DNA from: Desulfoferrobacter suflitae
GTDB taxonomy: Bacteria > Desulfobacterota > Syntrophobacteria > Syntrophobacterales > Syntrophobacteraceae
Reading direction: 5' to 3'
Assembly (NCBI RefSeq): GCF_022603395.1
Contig: NZ_JAIBKA010000007.1
Location: forward strand, 62,001-126,000
Length of the DNA stretch: 64,000 nucleotides
Part shown: piece after piece, positions 38,293-46,082 of the stretch
How positions within the stretch are numbered: position 1 is the stretch's first letter
How the letters are laid out: each line of letters begins with the position of its first letter
Position numbers and translations under genes: made by a program
The notes under the pieces: generated by a model
The model's input: the letters and a program-made list of their open reading frames with translations, nothing else
What the model was told of the DNA's origin: nothing
Database searches by the model: none

Positions 38293-39063
38293 TTAGTCAA
38301 GCTTTGCGCTGATCACTTCGATGCTGTAGTCACTGAGGGCATCAAGCTCCGGCAAGTTATGAAAAACCAGCATGAACGGCACTCGGTTTCCGGGCAGGAT
38401 GTGTACATTGGACAGGTCTCTCCCTTCGCGATTCATCATCTTGTCCTGGATTTCGGTTATGGAAAGTTTTGTCAACTCCTCTTTGAGGATGGGATTGCCA
38501 CAAAAGCATCGTTGGCTCTGGGCCACCTGATTGTCGGTATTGTACAGCTTCCCTTCCAGTAAAATGAAGCTCACCGGCCTTGTCGATTCATTGGCCACCT
38601 CTCCCTCGATGACAAAAATCTGCCCTGCATTGGCACTTTCGAGGAAATACGCCTGAGTGGTGTCCATGATGGTGACAGTCGGTGTTTCCTCGACAGATGT
38701 CGCCGTCTGGCTTCCCGTGCCCGGCTTTGACGAAAAAAGGGAATCCTTGTAGACAGCGAGCAAAGCTATTCCTACCCCGACGATGAGCAGTATCCCCAGC
38801 AGACCGATGAGCCGCTTCTGTCTGCTGCGTTTATTGGCCAGATAAAGGGCTGCCGGCCCGGGCATGGGTGGAACCTGGGAGAAATCCTCTTCAAAATTCA
38901 AATCGTCTTCAGGGAGTTCCATCTGTGGCAGTAATTCTTCCTGAGGTCTGGAAACAGAAAAAGTATGTCCACAGCGCGAACACCGGACCTTGGTGTGGTC
39001 CTTTTTTAACCGGGCAGGATCCAGGCGAAATTTAGTCTTGCACGATTCGCAGGTGACAATCAT
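38293..39063 (-). CDS. Zinc-ribbon membrane protein with DUF3426-type domain
   Basis: 256 residues. The N-terminus is an MJ0042-type zinc ribbon (CESCKTKFRLDPARLKKDHT then CSRCGHTFSV), followed by an acidic linker, one membrane helix (LIGLLGILLIVGVGIALLAV) and a periplasmic domain (FVIEGEVANESTRPVSFILL) of the DUF3426 type found in many Desulfobacterota and other Proteobacteria. The function is unknown. It lies 92 nt downstream of hpt on the same strand. Confidence 0.8.
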   Translation of the reverse strand: MIVTCESCKTKFRLDPARLKKDHTKVRCSRCGHTFSVSRPQEELLPQMELPEDDLNFEEDFSQVPPMPGPAALYLANKRSRQKRLIGLLGILLIVGVGIALLAVYKDSLFSSKPGTGSQTATSVEETPTVTIMDTTQAYFLESANAGQIFVIEGEVANESTRPVSFILLEGKLYNTDNQVAQSQRCFCGNPILKEELTKLSITEIQDKMMNREGRDLSNVHILPGNRVPFMLVFHNLPELDALSDYSIEVISAKLD

Positions 39064-39155
39064 GAAAATTCCTTGTGGTTGCTAAAGTCTCGCAAAATAA
39101 AACATCATACCGGTCGACGCCGGACATGTTATGCAACTCGCTGGCAAAAGAAAAG

Positions 39156-39683
39156 CTAGGTGAATTGAACTTCGTAAATCCCCGGAAGATTCCGGTGCCT
39201 TTCCGAAAAATCCAGGCCATATCCCACCACGAAACCTTTTTCCAGTGGAATACAGACATAATCGATCGGCACCTCCTTGCTGCGGCGTTCATACTTGTCA
39301 ATGAGCGCGCATATTTTGATGGATGCGGGCGAACGCCCCTGCATCTTTTCCAGATACCAGGCCACCGTCGTGCCCGTGTCGATGATGTCTTCCACCAGCA
39401 GGACATCACGTCCCTCGACGGCGAGCTCGATGTCCTTGGTGATCTCAATCTGTCCGCTTGTTTCCGTTTTCGTTCCGTAGCTGGCCAGCCGCACAAAATC
39501 GATCTCGACCGGGACCGTCAGGCGCCGGGCCAGGTCAGCCAGAAATATGAAAGAACCTTTCAGGATGCCGATGAGAACAAGGGACTTGCCTTCATAGTCC
39601 TTGTTGATACGCTCTGCCATTTCGTCCAGATGACGTCGCAGTTCATCGGGCGAAATGAGCTGGGTCAACCGGTAGTCGTGCAT
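39156..39683 (-). CDS. hpt: Hypoxanthine phosphoribosyltransferase
   Basis: Purine-salvage enzyme that makes IMP or GMP from PRPP. 175 residues with the PRPP motif VLLVEDIIDTGTT, the flap region VRLASYGTKTETSG, and ICALIDKYERRS. The ATG at 39683 has GGAGGAG upstream; a longer frame upstream has no homology. Its 5' side borders the BREX-like locus after a 190-nt gap. Confidence 0.95.
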   Translation of the reverse strand: MHDYRLTQLISPDELRRHLDEMAERINKDYEGKSLVLIGILKGSFIFLADLARRLTVPVEIDFVRLASYGTKTETSGQIEITKDIELAVEGRDVLLVEDIIDTGTTVAWYLEKMQGRSPASIKICALIDKYERRSKEVPIDYVCIPLEKGFVVGYGLDFSERHRNLPGIYEVQFT

Positions 39684-39874
39684 GCTGCTCCTCCAGGACC
39701 TTACGTCCGCATATGTCATTTGCAGTCTTCGAGATGCTGCCACCTTAGCGAAAATTATCCGAAAGGTCAATCAAGATTCTGTTTAACTGCCTAAAAATAT
39801 TAATATTCTATTTTAGCTGCACAGTCTTTGAGCAACGCGCCGTAAACGCGCACCAGCCGGTCTATAAATGCCCG

Positions 39875-40726
39875 TCAATTAAGCCCAAGCGCCTTGAATG
39901 CAGCGGTTTTTAAATCGCCATAAAAGATTGGATCGACATTTTCCAGAACGTCGGCGCTGACGTCAAAGAAGTTGCGCTTGTTTTCAATAGGAATGAGCGC
40001 TCTTTTTGCTCCGCTGTCCATGCCGACCTGCAAGGGCTCTACGAGCGATCTGACGGGTTTGATATTGCCTTGGATGCTCGTGTCGCCCAAAATGAGAAGA
40101 GCGGGTTGGGGAGAACTTTTGCGCAGGATTGAAAAGCAGGCCACCAGAAAGGCCACGCCGACTTCTGCTTCCACGCCGTTTCCGAGTAGGTCAATAGACT
40201 CGACATAAAAATCCGAAGTGTCGACTTCTCTGGCAACGCCGAGCATTCCTTTATTCGACAAGAGATAACTGAAAGCACTCTGGATGGATTCTTTGAGCAT
40301 TCCCTTCACACCACCGGTCAGTTTGAGCTTGCTCGTTCCAGTCGATGTACTCACTTCAACCCGATACAGACCAACAGTTCCATCGCCACTGACGGATTCC
40401 GTGTAAACAGTACCCGGCGGAAGTGGATCGGCAGATATCAGGTCACGCCCGCCCTGCTCTTTGACGCGGCTTTGAACTCTGGTCGCTTCATCCGGCCCAA
40501 TGTAGTTTTCAGCCAAAATGTCGTTCACCACCTGCAGCCCCATCTGGATGGCCAGTTCGTCGGATGAAGCGCAATACTTGCCGAGCAGATATTCCAAAAC
40601 GAAAACGGGCACATTGGCACCCACCTTCACCTTGCGAACCAGGTCCTTGCGTACGACTTTGCCGGCGAAGACCCGGTTGACCTTATCGTCGAGGGCGTCT
40701 CTTGAAGGATGGTGTTCCTCATTCAT
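39875..40726 (-). CDS. brxL: Shortened BrxL: N-terminal domain joined to Lon-like domain, AAA+ core missing
   Basis: BREX effector-like protein. 283 residues, against roughly 670-700 for known BrxL. Residues 1-95 match the BrxL N-terminus (DLVRKVKVGANVPVFVLEYL, then KYCASSDELAIQMGL). From about residue 103 (PPGTVYTESVSGDGTVGLYR) it matches the C-terminal Lon-like domain through FYGDLKTAAFKALGLN. The central AAA+ module, with Walker A and B, is absent and the join is in frame. The Lon-type Ser/Lys dyad is not evident. Its ATG is 3 nt after the pglZ stop. Similarity is from memory of the family. Confidence 0.75.
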   Translation of the reverse strand: MNEEHHPSRDALDDKVNRVFAGKVVRKDLVRKVKVGANVPVFVLEYLLGKYCASSDELAIQMGLQVVNDILAENYIGPDEATRVQSRVKEQGGRDLISADPLPPGTVYTESVSGDGTVGLYRVEVSTSTGTSKLKLTGGVKGMLKESIQSAFSYLLSNKGMLGVAREVDTSDFYVESIDLLGNGVEAEVGVAFLVACFSILRKSSPQPALLILGDTSIQGNIKPVRSLVEPLQVGMDSGAKRALIPIENKRNFFDVSADVLENVDPIFYGDLKTAAFKALGLN

Positions 40727-40729
40727 CTG

Positions 40730-42085
40730 CTATATTCCCAATTTCACCGGCAGTTCCTCAGACTGGGCAAGCACCGCATCCGTTGCCGGAACTTGCACCA
40801 CAACCCGAACCATCTCACAGTCGTCTTTGGTGAGCATTATGCCGACACTGACTTTTTCTCCGGGTTTAATCGTGACACACCCGGTTTTCCGGTCAAAGGC
40901 CCCGCCGACTGTCATGCCCGTTTCGCCAACCTGTTCTCCCTTGGAAACAAGTACCACCCGCAGAGTCACCGAGTCCTTTTGAAACATATGGGGGTCGCAG
41001 GCAAGCTGTATTCCGAAGGTTCGATTGGTGATAGTTTTTGGATAACCAAATATTTTTACCTGTGCGGCGGCGGTCTTCTCCGGAGCCGCAATCGCCATGC
41101 GCAAGCTTATGACAGGGATGACCATTTCTTGCAGGCTTATACCACCGTGGTGGTAACTCAAGCCGCCTTGAGTCTTGAAAACGGCAAGTCCGGTCGGGAA
41201 GATGAAATCAAGGTCGGTATCATAGCCCAATTCTGCTCCGGAAATACGCACTGCGCCAGGAGGTGTGGCTCCTCCCCGACCCGCCCAGCAACGCCGATGA
41301 ATTTCAACGGTGTCTCCTCCGGGGCTGTCCATGCGCATGTCCTCTTCTTTTCTCATGGAAAACTGGTAGCCATGGTCAGAGACGATGACAAATCTTTCTA
41401 TGCCGCATCCCGCAAGTTTATGCACAGCGCGAGCAAGATTTCCGACAATAGTGTCCATCAGTTGACGAGCGAGCCAATCATCTCCGCTCTCGCCAAGTGC
41501 GTCGATTTCCTGAGACCGCACAAGAATGAGGGAGGCATCGGTCAGCCATTTGACGAGCAGGCTAACCCCGTCGGAAAGTCCGGGAAATATGAGCTTCAGC
41601 ATCGAATAGGATGCTTCATCCTCTGTTTGCCGCAGGAAGGCGACGATATCTGCGTAGGTGATGCTTTCCGGGGCGAGCATCTGGTCAATGGTTCCTTCCG
41701 TGTATTTCTGTCGCAAGACATTTCTTGCCAGCCGCTTCAGCTGCGGCTCATAGGTGCCTCCGCCTTTTTCCAGCTCCATGAGAAGAGAACCTCTGTGGTC
41801 TCGCACGACACCAGGAAGATAAATGAGCAGGAGCTCAGGTTGATCGGAGTGAACCAGCGGTTCAACGGCGGCGCGCAGCCCGAAAAAAGATCCGCTAAAT
41901 CGCGCCAGATGGACCTGGGTATCATGGACATGAACCGGCGTCACTGTGCCGCTCTGATTGTCCAGAACAGGCAATTCATCAATGAAGGGAGTAAACTCGT
42001 GTCGAGGGTCATAGAAAACAATGACGCAGCGCCTTTTGAGAAGTTCGAGCAGGTGCTTGCAGATGTAGTCGTGAAGTTCATTCAT
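40730..42085 (-). CDS. pglZ: Shortened PglZ of a BREX system, middle missing
   Basis: Alkaline-phosphatase-superfamily protein of BREX. About 451 residues, against roughly 800-850 for normal PglZ. Residues 1-190 match the PglZ N-terminus (LIYLPGVVRDHRGSLLMELE, YEPQLKRLARNVLRQKY). After about WLTDASLI the frame continues at LVRSQEIDALGES and keeps the C-terminal half of the catalytic domain: IVSDHGYQF, DSPGGDTVEIHRRC, LSYHHGGISLQE. The segment with the first metal Asp and the Thr/Ser nucleophile is absent, so phosphatase-type activity is unlikely. A GTG four codons upstream is an alternative start. It lies 24 nt after the toxin gene. Confidence 0.75.
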   Translation of the reverse strand: MNELHDYICKHLLELLKRRCVIVFYDPRHEFTPFIDELPVLDNQSGTVTPVHVHDTQVHLARFSGSFFGLRAAVEPLVHSDQPELLLIYLPGVVRDHRGSLLMELEKGGGTYEPQLKRLARNVLRQKYTEGTIDQMLAPESITYADIVAFLRQTEDEASYSMLKLIFPGLSDGVSLLVKWLTDASLILVRSQEIDALGESGDDWLARQLMDTIVGNLARAVHKLAGCGIERFVIVSDHGYQFSMRKEEDMRMDSPGGDTVEIHRRCWAGRGGATPPGAVRISGAELGYDTDLDFIFPTGLAVFKTQGGLSYHHGGISLQEMVIPVISLRMAIAAPEKTAAAQVKIFGYPKTITNRTFGIQLACDPHMFQKDSVTLRVVLVSKGEQVGETGMTVGGAFDRKTGCVTIKPGEKVSVGIMLTKDDCEMVRVVVQVPATDAVLAQSEELPVKLGI

Positions 42086-42109
42086 TTTCAATGACACCCA
42101 AAGCGTTAA

Positions 42110-42379
42110 TCAATAAACTTCGTCATGGCTGCCGATGTCCACGAAGATGGCTCTTGTTTGATCGGCAAAATAGAATATGACCCTCGAATCGTAGGTGATA
42201 CTGAAACTCCAAAGGTCCTTTAGCTTGCCTGAGAGCTTATGGGTTCTGAGTCGTTTGTCAAACGGATCTTCAACGAAAGTTTCCACCCTTTCCCAGAACA
42301 GCTTTTCGAGAGGCAATTGCCCCTTGATTCTTTTGCTGAAAGCCCTCTTAAACGAAGCACTGAACGCAACTTCAATCAT
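42110..42379 (-). CDS. RelE/YafQ-type mRNA-interferase toxin
   Basis: 89 residues with the RelE/ParE fold pattern: FSASFKRAFSKRI at the start, PFDKRLRTHKLSGKLKDLWSF in the middle, and YDSRVIFYFADQTRAIFVDIGSHDEVY at the end, which matches the YafQ/YoeB-like arrangement including a terminal His-Asp-x-x-Tyr. Its start overlaps the antitoxin stop by 4 nt. It sits within the BREX-like locus, between the brxC remnant and pglZ, where pglX would be expected. Confidence 0.8.
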   Translation of the reverse strand: MIEVAFSASFKRAFSKRIKGQLPLEKLFWERVETFVEDPFDKRLRTHKLSGKLKDLWSFSITYDSRVIFYFADQTRAIFVDIGSHDEVY

Positions 42380-42588
42380 TCTTCCAGCGTCCTCTGGAGC
42401 TCATTCACTGTGGCACGGAATTTGATCTTGCCTTCCTGCATTTCTGTCAAGCTTTCCTGATAGTTCATGTGAATCTGATTGCGTCTCTCTTCAAGGATGT
42501 ATTGCTCCAGCAAGAACTTGAGCTCTTCTTTTTCTTCCGCGGAAAGGTTTTTTACGTCCTCAACTATTGCTGCGAAATTCTGACTCAC
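42376..42588 (-). CDS. Antitoxin of the RelE-type pair
   Basis: 70 residues, mostly helical and charged (NLSAEEKEELKFLLEQYILEE), of the kind found in front of RelE/ParE toxins. The start is GTG with GAGGAG upstream. The ATGA overlap with the toxin gene is typical of type II modules. The antitoxin-first order and shared strand with brx genes would let it be read from the locus promoter or its own. Confidence 0.7.
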   Translation of the reverse strand: MSQNFAAIVEDVKNLSAEEKEELKFLLEQYILEERRNQIHMNYQESLTEMQEGKIKFRATVNELQRTLEE

Positions 42589-42666
42589 TGCTGCAACTCC
42601 TCTGTGACCGACCGGATTTTCTATTTTTCCAAACGGTCAATGGAAATGTAAACTTTTTGGCAGGAG

Positions 42667-42694
42667 GGGTGGAGTGCATAGCCCGCAACCCATC
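42667..42694 (+). repeat. Diverged copy of the GGGTGGAG...AACCCATC palindromic repeat
   Basis: GGGTGGAGTGCATAGCCC then GCAACCCATC resembles the better copies at 51510-51600 and 56079-56170, with several differences. It lies in the 222-nt stretch between the brxC remnant and the antitoxin gene, where I recognise no gene. Confidence 0.4.
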
Positions 42695-42810
42695 AAGCTG
42701 CACTATCAATATCCTTACCAAAGCCAGGTTTCGATCTATCCCCTTTACATCTTTTAGCACCAGAGAAATTAAACTGGACCGCCATCAACCCATTCTCACG
42801 GCCATATTGT

Positions 42811-43730
42811 TCATTGGAGATGTTGCCATTTTCTGGTCGTTCGCCTCCCTCTTGAACGGGTCCCAGTGGAGGCGCCATTGGGTGCAGCCGAAAGCAAGCT
42901 GTCGAGGGCTGCTTTGACCCAGGAATCCGATGCCGGGTAAAGGTCGGGATGGTGTTGGTGCATCACTCGACTGGCCTGTGAAATGGCGAAAGCGATTTTG
43001 CCTTTTTCGATATTCCAATCTTTCTCGAAAATCTCCGAGTAAGTTCTCTTGAATTGGTCTAGGAGGCTGTCCGAGAATGCTTCGTTTGTCATTTCGAACG
43101 GAGCAAAGCGGAGAGAGAAATCTTTGACATCAGTTACTTGCAGGCACAAGATTTCTCGCTATCGCTCGAAATGACAGTTCTCGGACAGCCTCCTAGTCGG
43201 TCCTCGGTTTCGAGGGAAATTTCCAGTTCGGCCAAATCAAGGTCACGGGCGTAACCGAGTCGCTGAAGAAACAATCGATAGATGATTTCGGTGATGCTCT
43301 GGTTCCCGGAGCGTATGCCGCGGTCGGTCGAGACATCGAAGATCAGTGCATCGGTCGGTATCTGTTCGGTGATGCTGGCGAGCAAGACTTTGGCTTTATT
43401 GTCACCGATCCGCCGTGCGAAAAGATCTGCGGCATCTTTTCCAAGGACTTTCCGGTTTTCCAGCACCAAACCAAGTATTTTGGCAAAACTTGATTTTCCT
43501 GATCCGAAAAACCCGGAAATCCACACTGCTATTCCTTCGTGTGGCTTTTTGGGAGTCTCCCAATATTTTTCGAGTACGTCCACGTAATGGTTTCGAATGG
43601 CATCGGTTACGACGTATTCGGAAATTTCTTCCTGGATGATTTGCTCATCCGCCTGATCCACCTTTATCACTTCTTCGATTCTGCGATGGATGCCACCGAA
43701 AAACAGGTCTTTGATCAAAGCTGCAGCCAT
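42811..43730 (-). pseudogene. brxC: brxC remnant (BREX P-loop ATPase), split by a MITE and truncated
   Basis: The 5' part (43730 to 43197, 178 codons) matches BrxC from the ATG: IKDLFFGGIHRRIEEVIKVD and the P-loop WISGFFGSGKSSFAKILG. It stops being BrxC at LETEDR, where a 130-bp element is inserted and brings in a stop. Removing the element and one CTAG copy restores LETEDRLDQFKRTYSEIFEKDW in frame. Homology then ends near YPASDSWVKAALDS, so only about 220 of roughly 1,100-1,200 codons remain. The rest of brxC and all of pglX are absent. Confidence 0.8.
43059..43196. mobile_element. 130-bp MITE inserted in brxC with CTAG target duplication
   Basis: The element (43063-43192) has perfect 16-bp terminal inverted repeats GGAGGCTGTCCGAGAA and is flanked by CTAG on both sides (43059-43062 and 43193-43196). 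Inner inverted repeats (GTCATTTCGA...TCGAAATGAC and AGAAATCTT...AAGATTTCT) let the whole element fold into one hairpin. It encodes no transposase, so it must have been moved in trans. Removal with one CTAG restores the brxC frame, which supports a precise insertion. Confidence 0.85.
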
Positions 43731-43746
43731 AGCCGTTTTCTCTCTT

Positions 43747-44325
43747 CTAAAATATCCTTGGGCGGTAGTTGTGCTCCGCGTCCAACACTCCCATGAAACG
43801 CAGTCCGGCCGCACCATCCAGCTGACCGGGGTAAAAGAGAATGGCCGGAACCTGGACTTTTCCCTTGAGTTGCTCCAGCAGGGATGACGTACGATACATA
43901 GGGAAAAGAGCTCCTGCGCGGAGAATAAAGACAATATCTCGATAAGGGTCGCAATCTGCGGGTATTCTTGAAACGACCAAATCGTCCAATGGTTGATATT
44001 CTGTCAGTACATTGTGAATTGTTTCGATAGCGGCTTCGAGTCCAACAGTTTTCTCCGCCTCGATGAGCGAATCAATGTCCATGCCTTCAGACTCCAGCGC
44101 AGCCTCCATGCATTCGGCCAGAGAAACGCAGATGACCCTTTTGCCTTTCTGCTCCAACCGGGTTTTTAGAAGTGAAACTTCTGCCCGCACTGCAAATTCG
44201 TCTTCAGGCGGATACCGAAAAATGGCGTAGGGCATGTCGTGGTAAGCGCTGATAACCGGCCGGGGGTCGGCCTGACTAAGCGCCGGTTCCAGCGTCTTGG
44301 TGAGTCTTTCTTTCCAGTCGCTCAT
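43747..44325 (-). CDS. brxB: BrxB, BREX component (DUF1788)
   Basis: 192 residues, full family length. The sequence matches DUF1788/BrxB in its N-terminal region (RPVISAYHDMPYAIFRYPPED), the central LVVSRIPADCDPYRDIVFILRAG, and the end VPAILFYPGQLDGAAGLRFMG followed by NYRP. Its role in BREX is not settled; it is thought to work with BrxC in complex assembly. The ATG overlaps the upstream brxE stop by 4 nt and it lies 16 nt before brxC. Confidence 0.8.
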   Translation of the reverse strand: MSDWKERLTKTLEPALSQADPRPVISAYHDMPYAIFRYPPEDEFAVRAEVSLLKTRLEQKGKRVICVSLAECMEAALESEGMDIDSLIEAEKTVGLEAAIETIHNVLTEYQPLDDLVVSRIPADCDPYRDIVFILRAGALFPMYRTSSLLEQLKGKVQVPAILFYPGQLDGAAGLRFMGVLDAEHNYRPRIF

Positions 44326-45026
44326 CTAAGTGCCTCTCTTGCATATTCCATTGAAGAACTGTATGGCAAATCCAGCTGGGCCAAACTCCCGGCAACCTCA
44401 TAGTGAAGCTTGCGATACCGGTGGAGGTGCAAGAGCTCTCGTTCGACATCTTCCGGGGTTTGAAGATACATACGCCAGTCCGGGTTGTTTATGATGCTGC
44501 CGGCATTCGGCCTGCTCTCTGCTATGGCATGAACGAGGTACAGGAAACTCTCTTCGGGAAGGTGATGGGATGAGAACTCTCGTACTTTTGTCCCTACCAT
44601 CAAGCCAAAATCGACGGCCATACGGAGCAATCCGGCTGCGACGCGCTTGAGTGTGAGTTTTGACCAGGTTTCAGTTGATGTCAGTCCTTTTGCAGCGAGC
44701 GATCCGAGGTATGGAAAAATATCATCGAGCCAATCTTGCCACTGTGACTCAAACTGATCTTCTACCGGCGCAGGGAGGCTCCACAGGGTCATGCATCCGG
44801 GTGGGTTGAAGACTTCCTCACACCGGCTCCGGGCTACAGCAAAAGCAATACGAGCGCGGGCAAATCGATGCGTTCTGGGAAAACCCCGGCTTATGGCGAT
44901 GGTGCCGTATCGCCCTAGAATGCCGCGGGTATTCCACCACTTGGCGACATCCATTTCACCATAGCGGGCGACGGTTAAGTGAAGCTTGAAAAGCCTGGTA
45001 AAGTCAATTCCAACATAAGATTCCAA
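44322..45026 (-). CDS. brxE: BrxE-like BREX protein
   Basis: 234 residues. The pattern LHLTVARYGEMDVAKWWNTR, GRYGTIAISRGFPRTHRFAR and CEEVFNPPGCMTLWSLPAPVEDQF matches my memory of BrxE, a family described for type 6 BREX; the function is unknown. The start is TTG with AAGGA about 11 nt upstream. It is the first gene of the locus and overlaps brxB by 4 nt. BrxA, normally next in type 6, is missing. A firm family assignment needs a profile search. Confidence 0.6.
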   Translation of the reverse strand: MESYVGIDFTRLFKLHLTVARYGEMDVAKWWNTRGILGRYGTIAISRGFPRTHRFARARIAFAVARSRCEEVFNPPGCMTLWSLPAPVEDQFESQWQDWLDDIFPYLGSLAAKGLTSTETWSKLTLKRVAAGLLRMAVDFGLMVGTKVREFSSHHLPEESFLYLVHAIAESRPNAGSIINNPDWRMYLQTPEDVERELLHLHRYRKLHYEVAGSLAQLDLPYSSSMEYAREALR

Positions 45027-45274
45027 CTGCTGTCATTCCTTTATGGGGTCACCTGAAGAGCAGGAAAAATCTGCGGCGTCGCGGGCCTCCCGGCCCAACA
45101 ATGGCGAAGGAAAACCTGCTCAATAAACAACACCGGGCTTCCACTGTACATATTTGGGAAATCATTCCAATCTGTTACGAGATGATTATGTTTATCATGA
45201 AATGATACGGCACACAACGCACTAACTTGTCGACCGGCATCGGAACTGGTTCCATGGGGAAGCACAGGTTTGCG

Positions 45275-45303
45275 TTGATTAAACAGCGAGAAGTCGTTAT
45301 AAA
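45275..45303 (+). promoter_or_regulatory. Promoter of the NifU-like gene, in the 309-nt brxE/nifU divergent gap
   Basis: TTGATT (45275-45280), a 17-nt spacer, and TATAAA (45298-45303) precede the gene by 33 nt. Apart from this I see nothing gene-like in 45027-45335; a promoter for brxE must lie in the same gap on the other strand but I could not pick one with confidence. Confidence 0.5.
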
Positions 45304-45335
45304 GCTCAAAATTCAAAAATAGAAGGAGCGTGCAA

Positions 45336-45554
45336 ATGCGTGAGAAAGTCGAAAAGGCGTTGGAAAAGATCAGGCCGATGCTGCAGCGGGATGGTGGCAG
45401 TGTGGAACTGGTGGATGTAGAGGGCTCGGTAGTGAAAGTCCGGTTGACAGGAGCCTGTCATGGCTGCCCCATGAGTCAGATGACTCTCAAGGCCGGGATC
45501 GAGCGCATCGTCAAGCAGGAAGTGCCGGAAGTGTCGGAAGTGGTCGCGGTCTAG
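45336..45554 (+). CDS. NifU-like C-terminal domain protein (Fe-S cluster scaffold/carrier)
   Basis: 72 residues: REKVEKALEKIRPMLQRDGGSVELVDV then the cluster-binding motif GACHGCPMSQMTLKAGIE with its CxxC. This is the single-domain Nfu type. AAGGAG lies 7 nt before the ATG; a GTG two codons earlier overlaps the spacing and is less likely. It converges on rlmH. Confidence 0.92.
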   Translation: MREKVEKALEKIRPMLQRDGGSVELVDVEGSVVKVRLTGACHGCPMSQMTLKAGIERIVKQEVPEVSEVVAV

Positions 45555-45592
45555 CCGGCAGATTTCTTCACCAAACCTTATGGTGAGCCGGT

Positions 45593-46063
45593 TTACTTGT
45601 GATACGGTGTTCCCTCCAGGATACAAAAGCCCCGGTAAAGCTGCTCCACGATAACGAGTCGTGCCAGATCGTGCGGCAGGGTCAAATTGGAAAGAGAAAG
45701 TATCGAGTTCGCCCGCTCCAGTAGAGCGGGTGCGACCCCCAGTGGTCCACCCACCACCATCCACAGGTCCGCCACCCCCTGAGCTCTGATCCGGTCAAGA
45801 AAGCGGGCCAGGCCGACGGAATCGAACTGCTTGCCCCGCTGGTCCCAGACAGTGAGGTGCCCGGTCGCGCCAATGAGTTTTACAATGCGCTCCCCTTCGA
45901 GCTCCCTTACCTTATTTTCCGACGCCTTCCTGGTGATTCTTTCAGCCCTGACCACGTGGATTTGGGTCGGTGCATAGCGGCGCAACCGCTCCAGGTAGCG
46001 TTTAATTCCCGCATCAATTTCCGGAAAATTCGTTTTTCCTACAAAAACCAGGTGAATCCGCAT
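45593..46063 (-). CDS. rlmH: 23S rRNA pseudouridine-1915 N3-methyltransferase
   Basis: SPOUT-fold methyltransferase acting on helix 69 of the assembled ribosome. 156 residues starting MRIHLVFVGKT, with LWMVVGGPLGV, SLSNLTLPHDLAR, and the end LVIVEQLYRGFCILEGTPYHK, all diagnostic. It lies 19 nt after tlyA. Confidence 0.96.
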   Translation of the reverse strand: MRIHLVFVGKTNFPEIDAGIKRYLERLRRYAPTQIHVVRAERITRKASENKVRELEGERIVKLIGATGHLTVWDQRGKQFDSVGLARFLDRIRAQGVADLWMVVGGPLGVAPALLERANSILSLSNLTLPHDLARLVIVEQLYRGFCILEGTPYHK

Positions 46064-46082
46064 GATTCAAACGGTAAGGCCA

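Noticed and set aside
42560-42878. Short open frames between the antitoxin and the brxC remnant
   Set aside because: No ribosome-binding sites and no recognisable homology; treated as debris of deleted genes.
45041-45316. 91-codon minus-strand frame upstream of brxE
   Set aside because: It has no ribosome-binding site, no recognisable domain, and overlaps the likely divergent promoter region.
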